A stretch of DNA of 64,000 bases, from NCBI RefSeq assembly GCF_001665685.1, contig NZ_LZTB01000114.1, positions 1 to 64,000 of the forward strand, written 5' to 3'. Below are positions 60,147-64,000 of the stretch, one piece after another. The notes under the pieces were generated by a model. It was not told where the DNA came from and made no database searches. It was given only the letters and a program-made list of their open reading frames with translations. Both the position numbers and the translations under genes were made by a program. Position 1 is the first letter of the stretch; each line of letters begins with the position of its first letter. The DNA is from Mycobacterium sp. 852013-50091_SCH5140682. Its GTDB lineage: Bacteria > Actinomycetota > Actinomycetes > Mycobacteriales > Mycobacteriaceae.

Positions 60147-61016
60147 TCAGGATGGGATCCGGTCGAACGTGTCGGGGTTGGGGCCGGTTCGACCCGGTTC
60201 GCCGCGGTCCAGAGCGGTGATCGCCGCCATGTCGGGGTCGGTCAGCTCGAAGTCGAACAGCTCGAAGTTGGACCTCACCCGTTCTGGCGACACTGATTTC
60301 GGAAACACGATGTCGCCGCGCTGAATGTGCCAGCGCAGCACGACCTGCGCGGGAAACCGGCCCACAGCGTCGGCGATCCTCGTGACAACCGGATCGTCGA
60401 GCACCCGGCCTTTGGCGATCGGCGACCACGCCTCGGTCGCGATGCCGTGCTCTCGCCCGTACGCGCGCACCTCGTCGTTGGTGAAGTACGGATGCACCTC
60501 GATCTGGTTGACCGACGGCACGGTGTCGGATTCTTTGAGCAGCCGCTCCAGATGTGCCGGCTGGAAATTCGATACCCCGATGCTGCGGGCGCGTCCGTCC
60601 CTGGCGAATTCCTCGAGTACGTGCCAGGTCGAGACGAAGTCGCCGTCATACAGCATCGGCAGCGGCCAATGGATGAGGAACAGGTCGACGTAGTCGGAGC
60701 CGAGCGCACCGAGTGTGTCGTCGAACGCGCGCCGGGCGTCGTCGGGCCGGTGGAATCCGTTGTTGAGCTTGCTGGTGACGAACACGTCGCCGCGGTCCAA
60801 ACCTGCATCGCGGATCCCCTGACCCACTTCGCGTTCATTGCCGTACATCTGAGCGGTGTCGATGTGGCGGTAACCGACATCCAGGGCGACCTTGACCGCC
60901 GCCGCTGTCTTGTCCGGCTCGATCTTGAACACACCGAATCCCAACTGCGGGATGCGGGTGCCGTCGTTCAGTTCGATCGGCGCATTCATCGGTGGAAATG
61001 TCTTGCTCGTGACCAT
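60147..61016 (-). CDS. aldo/keto reductase
   Basis: 289 aa AKR of the 2,5-diketogluconate-reductase group. Catalytic tetrad: Asp and Tyr in HIDTAQMYGNE, Lys in VTSKLNN, His in LIHWP. NADPH site near VFPKSVSPERVRSNF. Mycobacterial AKRs of this group reduce dicarbonyls such as methylglyoxal. Start ATG 61014-61016; the Met nine codons later is also possible. Confidence 0.9.
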   Translation of the reverse strand: MVTSKTFPPMNAPIELNDGTRIPQLGFGVFKIEPDKTAAAVKVALDVGYRHIDTAQMYGNEREVGQGIRDAGLDRGDVFVTSKLNNGFHRPDDARRAFDDTLGALGSDYVDLFLIHWPLPMLYDGDFVSTWHVLEEFARDGRARSIGVSNFQPAHLERLLKESDTVPSVNQIEVHPYFTNDEVRAYGREHGIATEAWSPIAKGRVLDDPVVTRIADAVGRFPAQVVLRWHIQRGDIVFPKSVSPERVRSNFELFDFELTDPDMAAITALDRGEPGRTGPNPDTFDRIPS

Positions 61017-61073
61017 GACGTCCAGCGTGCCCTGTCCCCGCTTTCGCTGCCTATCCGGGATCCTCCACCCGCG

Positions 61074-61388
61074 TCAGTGAGTGCAGTCCAACGACACGGT
61101 GATGGTGCGCCGCACCACGATCGGGACGAGGTCGAAGTTCTTCTTGCCGTTGCGGCCGATGCTCTCGACCCGTACCAGCCTGGTTTCGGTCTGGGGATTG
61201 CGCACGCTGGTCACCGTGCACTGCTCCAGTGGAGCACTCCCGATCCGGTCGATCGTCACGTCGAAACCCTCGGCCTGCAGCTCGCCGATGGTCACCACTG
61301 CTGATTCTGCCGACGCCACCGCTGTCGGCGTTGCCATGATTGCCAGTACCGCCCCCGATACGGCCAGCGCTACCGATGTTGCTCGCAT
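61074..61388 (-). CDS. small secreted protein (paralog of 54260-54577)
   Basis: 104 aa. Signal peptide (about 1-27, cleavage after ASA) and mature part with two Cys (EQC, DCT). Shares with the protein at 54260 the block VTIDR(I)GSAPLEQCTVTSVRNPQ. The two lie ~6.5 kb apart and in opposite orientation, so a tandem duplication is not directly visible. Function unknown; probably a periplasmic or secreted small domain. Confidence 0.8.
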   Translation of the reverse strand: MRATSVALAVSGAVLAIMATPTAVASAESAVVTIGELQAEGFDVTIDRIGSAPLEQCTVTSVRNPQTETRLVRVESIGRNGKKNFDLVPIVVRRTITVSLDCTH

Positions 61389-61474
61389 ACCACTGTCACG
61401 ACGACGGGGCCGCCACGGTTCACAGGAAACGTGAAGCCCGGCCGGAGAATCCGGCCGGGCTTCCGCGTTGCGGG

Positions 61475-62830
61475 CTAGCTATGCGCCGCTACCGCCACGG
61501 GCGCCGCGTGGTTGTCGACCATGGTGAGTTCGTCGAAGGGATCCCGGCCGCCCAGCACCGCGTCGACCTTGGCTCGGTCCACCGTCTTGGTCCACGAGCC
61601 GACGAGCAAGGTGGCCACCGCATTTCCGGAGAAGTTGGTCACGGCGCGCGCCTCGGACATGAACCGGTCGATGCCGACGATCAGGCCCACACCGTCCAGC
61701 AGCTCGGGGCGGTGACTCTGCAGCCCGGCGGCCAAGGTGGCCAGACCGGCGCCGCTGACGCCGGCTGCGCCCTTGGAGGCGACGATCATGAACACCAGCA
61801 GCGACACCTGCTCGCCGATGGACAGCGGGTCACCCATCGCGTCGGCGATGAACAGCGACGCCATGGTCAGGTAGATCGCGGTGCCGTCGAGGTTGAACGA
61901 GTATCCGGTCGGCACGACGACACCGACGGTGCTCCGCTCGACGCCCAGGTGTTCCATCTTGGCGATCAGCCGCGGCAGTGCCGACTCGGAGGACGACGTC
62001 GAGAAGATCAACAGGTACTCGCGGGCCAGGTAGCGCACCAGCTTGAAGATCGACACTCCCGACACCACGCGCAGGAGCGTGCCGAGCACACCGAACACGA
62101 ACACCGCACACGTCAGATAGAAGGCGAGCATCAGCGTCAGGAGTTGGGTGACGGCGGTCCAGCCGGTCTGCCCGACGACGTTGGCGATCGCACCGAACGC
62201 GCCGATCGGAGCCAGCCACAGGATCATGATCAGCACCTTGAACACGAGCTTCTGCAGATGCTCGACACCGCGCAGGATGGGCTCGCCCGCGGTCCCCATC
62301 GCCTGCAGTGCGAAACCGACCAGCAAGGCGACGAAAAGGGCTTCCAGCACGTTGCCGTCGGTCAGTGCCGAGAACAGGGTGGTCGGGATGATGTGCTGGA
62401 TGAAGTCCATCAGGCCGCCCGCCTCGTGGGCCTTCTCCGCCAGTTGCGCGCCTTGCCCGGCGGTCTTCTCCGACAGATGCATGCCCGAACCCGGGTCGAG
62501 CAGATTACCCACCAACAGGCCGATGGCCAGCGCAATGGTGGACATCACCAGGAAGTAGACGAAGGCCAGCCCACCGATCTTGCCCACGGTGGCGGCTTTG
62601 CGGACCGAGCCGATGCCCAGCACGATCGTGCAGAAGATGACCGGGACGATCATCATCTTGATCAGGTTGACGAACATCGTCCCGAGCACGCCGACGTCTT
62701 TGCCGATTCCGGGTGCGATGAGCCCGACCGCGACACCGGCCACGACCGCGACGATGACGGCGATATAGAGCCAGTGGGTGCGGTCTCGTCGGGTCTTCGG
62801 TTCGGGGTGTGGGTCCAAGGTGGTGCTCAT
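61475..62830 (-). CDS. dctA: C4-dicarboxylate:cation symporter DctA
   Basis: 451 aa of the glutamate/dicarboxylate carrier (DAACS) family. Eight helices and two re-entrant loops; the Ser-rich loop STSSSESALPRL, PTGYSFNLDGTAIY (cation/substrate motif) and the DRFMSEARAVTNFSGN helix are all present. Takes up succinate, fumarate and malate. ATG at 62828-62830 with GGAGGT. Divergent from a DcuS/CitA-type kinase that probably controls it. Confidence 0.93.
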   Translation of the reverse strand: MSTTLDPHPEPKTRRDRTHWLYIAVIVAVVAGVAVGLIAPGIGKDVGVLGTMFVNLIKMMIVPVIFCTIVLGIGSVRKAATVGKIGGLAFVYFLVMSTIALAIGLLVGNLLDPGSGMHLSEKTAGQGAQLAEKAHEAGGLMDFIQHIIPTTLFSALTDGNVLEALFVALLVGFALQAMGTAGEPILRGVEHLQKLVFKVLIMILWLAPIGAFGAIANVVGQTGWTAVTQLLTLMLAFYLTCAVFVFGVLGTLLRVVSGVSIFKLVRYLAREYLLIFSTSSSESALPRLIAKMEHLGVERSTVGVVVPTGYSFNLDGTAIYLTMASLFIADAMGDPLSIGEQVSLLVFMIVASKGAAGVSGAGLATLAAGLQSHRPELLDGVGLIVGIDRFMSEARAVTNFSGNAVATLLVGSWTKTVDRAKVDAVLGGRDPFDELTMVDNHAAPVAVAAHS

Positions 62831-62933
62831 CGGTACCTCCGGGTCGACATCGAATGTGCTCTGCAAGTAGGTTCGCCCATGACGTGAGCCACGTCACGCA
62901 TAAGTTCATTTAGTTCAAGCTGGGGCGGAAATC

Positions 62934-64000
62934 GTGCGGTTGAGCAGGTGGTGGCCGCGGTCGCTGGCCGGTCAGGCGATCGCCCTGCAGGTGATCGTGG
63001 TCGCCGTCGTGGTGCTGGCCGGGACCGCACTGGCGCTGCTCGACGCGCGACGCGACGGCGATGCCGCCGCACGCCAGCAGGTCGTCGGCATTGCGACCGC
63101 CCTCGCCGATTCCCCGTCGACGGCCGCGGCCATCCAATCAGGAACGGCGACACAGGTTTTGCAGCCGACGACCGAAGCGGTGCGCAGAGCGACCGACATC
63201 GCGTTCATCACGATCATGGCGCCCGACGGCACCCGCTTCACCCACACCGATCCCAGCCAGATCGGCGGCCACTACCTCGGCACCGTCGAACCCGCGTTGC
63301 GCGGTGAGACGTTCAGCGAGGTGTACACGGGAACGCTCGGCCCGTCGGTGCGGGCGGTCGCTCCGGTTCACGGCAGCGACGGCCGCATCGTCGGACTGGT
63401 CTCCGCAGGCATCACCCAGCAGACCCTGGCGCAGCGCTGGCGAGCGCAGATCCCGGTCATCGCTGCGGTAACCGCTGGGGCCCTGGTGGTTTCGTCACTG
63501 GGGGTATGGATGATCCGGCGCAGGTTGCTCCGTCAAACCCACGGCCTGCGGCCCGACGAACTGCGGGTGATGTACGACCACCATGACGCGATCCTGCATT
63601 CGGTGTCCGAGGGATTGATCGTGCTGGACCGCGACGGCGTGGCCCTGATCAACGACGAGGCGCGACGGCTACTCGGTGTGCCGCCCGGGCCCGTCAGCCA
63701 GTCCGACCTGCCGGACTTTCTGCGTACTCGCGATCCGGGTGTGCGTGACGAGGTGCACGTCACCGATGACCGGGTGCTGGTGGTGAACCGGTCCGGGGTC
63801 GTGGGCTCGGGGATCGACACCGGTGGGCAGGGAATCGGTACCGGCGGGCAGGAGCGAAGCGACCGGGGAATCGGTACCGAGGTGGTCACCATTCGGGATC
63901 GCACCGAATTGCAGGGCGCCCTCGGCGAACTCAGTTCCATGCAGGTGCTGGCGGATTCTCTGCGGGCACAAGCACACGAGTCGGCGAACAAGCTGCACAC
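62934..64000 (+). CDS. DcuS/CitA-type sensor histidine kinase (partial, cut by window end)
   Basis: At least 355 codons from GTG 62934. One helix (about 15-35), an extracytoplasmic sensor domain (about 36-175, with FITIMAPDGTRFTH typical of the C4-dicarboxylate/citrate PASp domain), a second helix (about 178-200), a cytosolic PAS, and the start of the dimerisation domain with the likely phospho-His H348 (AHESANKLHT). Between PAS and DHp is a Gly-rich insert made of short repeats (63811-63880). Divergent from dctA, so it probably senses C4-dicarboxylates. The kinase domain and the partner regulator lie beyond 64000. Confidence 0.85.
   Translation, partial: MRLSRWWPRSLAGQAIALQVIVVAVVVLAGTALALLDARRDGDAAARQQVVGIATALADSPSTAAAIQSGTATQVLQPTTEAVRRATDIAFITIMAPDGTRFTHTDPSQIGGHYLGTVEPALRGETFSEVYTGTLGPSVRAVAPVHGSDGRIVGLVSAGITQQTLAQRWRAQIPVIAAVTAGALVVSSLGVWMIRRRLLRQTHGLRPDELRVMYDHHDAILHSVSEGLIVLDRDGVALINDEARRLLGVPPGPVSQSDLPDFLRTRDPGVRDEVHVTDDRVLVVNRSGVVGSGIDTGGQGIGTGGQERSDRGIGTEVVTIRDRTELQGALGELSSMQVLADSLRAQAHESANKLH
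63811..63880 (+). repeat. short in-frame direct repeats inside the sensor kinase
   Basis: GGAATCGGTACCG occurs at 63831-63843 and 63867-63879, 36 bp (12 codons) apart; a related unit GGATCGACACCGG starts near 63811. They encode GIDTGGQ, GIGTGGQ and GIGTE and keep the frame. Confidence 0.75.

Noticed and set aside
61340..62887. Plus-strand open frame of 515 codons
   Set aside because: It runs antisense to dctA, is low complexity (Gln/His/Arg/Gly), and has no recognisable motif.

Overview
The window is high-GC actinobacterial DNA that reads as a chromosome segment of a Mycobacterium, most likely a rapid grower of the Mycolicibacterium type. The marker genes are mycobacterial: mca (mycothiol amidase), desA2, the short-chain Z-isoprenyl diphosphate synthase, the pair phoAT-phoH2, lpqV, and a DosR (DevR/DevS) two-component system. 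From about 1 kb to 54 kb the gene order follows, in inverted orientation, the block I know from M. tuberculosis as roughly Rv1100 to Rv1058. It differs by small insertions (a DosR locus, a steroid isomerase, cysteine dioxygenase, a SulP transporter) and has no PE_PGRS genes. The species is not determined.

Layout. 1-96 is a C/G homopolymer run, probably an assembly edge. 0.1-4.2 kb holds a dienelactone hydrolase, a DUF4245 protein, glpX and fum. 4.2-8.1 kb is a compact DosR locus: fdxA with tandem DosR-like boxes converges on an acg-like/devR/devS operon that has its own DosR box. 8.1-19.3 kb (mostly minus strand) holds a polysaccharide deacetylase, phoAT-phoH2, desA2, a long-form glyA, a DUF885 peptidase-like protein, coaA, two paralogous small membrane proteins and the Z-FPP synthase. 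19.4-31.1 kb holds hemolysin III, an operon mca-small membrane protein-DUF255 protein-ketosteroid isomerase, greA with an unusual leader, a GOLPH3-like protein, metB, two RDD/Pra proteins, a Pro/Gly-rich membrane protein and cbs. 31.1-40.7 kb holds lipU, an SGNH hydrolase, fadA3, a DUF559-like gene between two arrays of one 82-bp repeat, a Bax-inhibitor-1 protein, echA9, echA8 and an alpha/beta hydrolase.

40.7-52.5 kb holds an SDR, the pair cysteine dioxygenase-rhodanese preceded by a tiny Cys-Cys leader ORF, lpqV, a SulP transporter broken by an in-frame stop, two patatins, a glutamine amidotransferase, a zinc alcohol dehydrogenase, and a divergent pair (Rv1059-like reductase and Ltp thiolase) around a perfect KstR-type palindrome, then a TetR/hydrolase pair. 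52.5-64 kb holds fadD14, small secreted proteins, the oxalate pair fadD7/oxcA, a frameshifted gamma-glutamyltransferase, an aldo/keto reductase, dctA and a truncated DcuS/CitA-type kinase.

Themes: redox and hypoxia (DosR locus), sulfur and mycothiol metabolism (mca, metB, cbs, cysteine dioxygenase, rhodanese, SulP), lipid and steroid turnover (KstR site, isomerase, thiolases, crotonases, FadDs), C2/C4 acids (fum, oxcA/fadD7, dctA). Regulation looks strongly mycobacterial: many TANNNT -10 boxes sit 6-7 nt before the start codon (leaderless transcripts), and gene ends carry long palindromes, four of which share GCGAGCAG/CTGCTCGC flanks. Three genes are disrupted, so either local gene decay or sequence error should be kept in mind.
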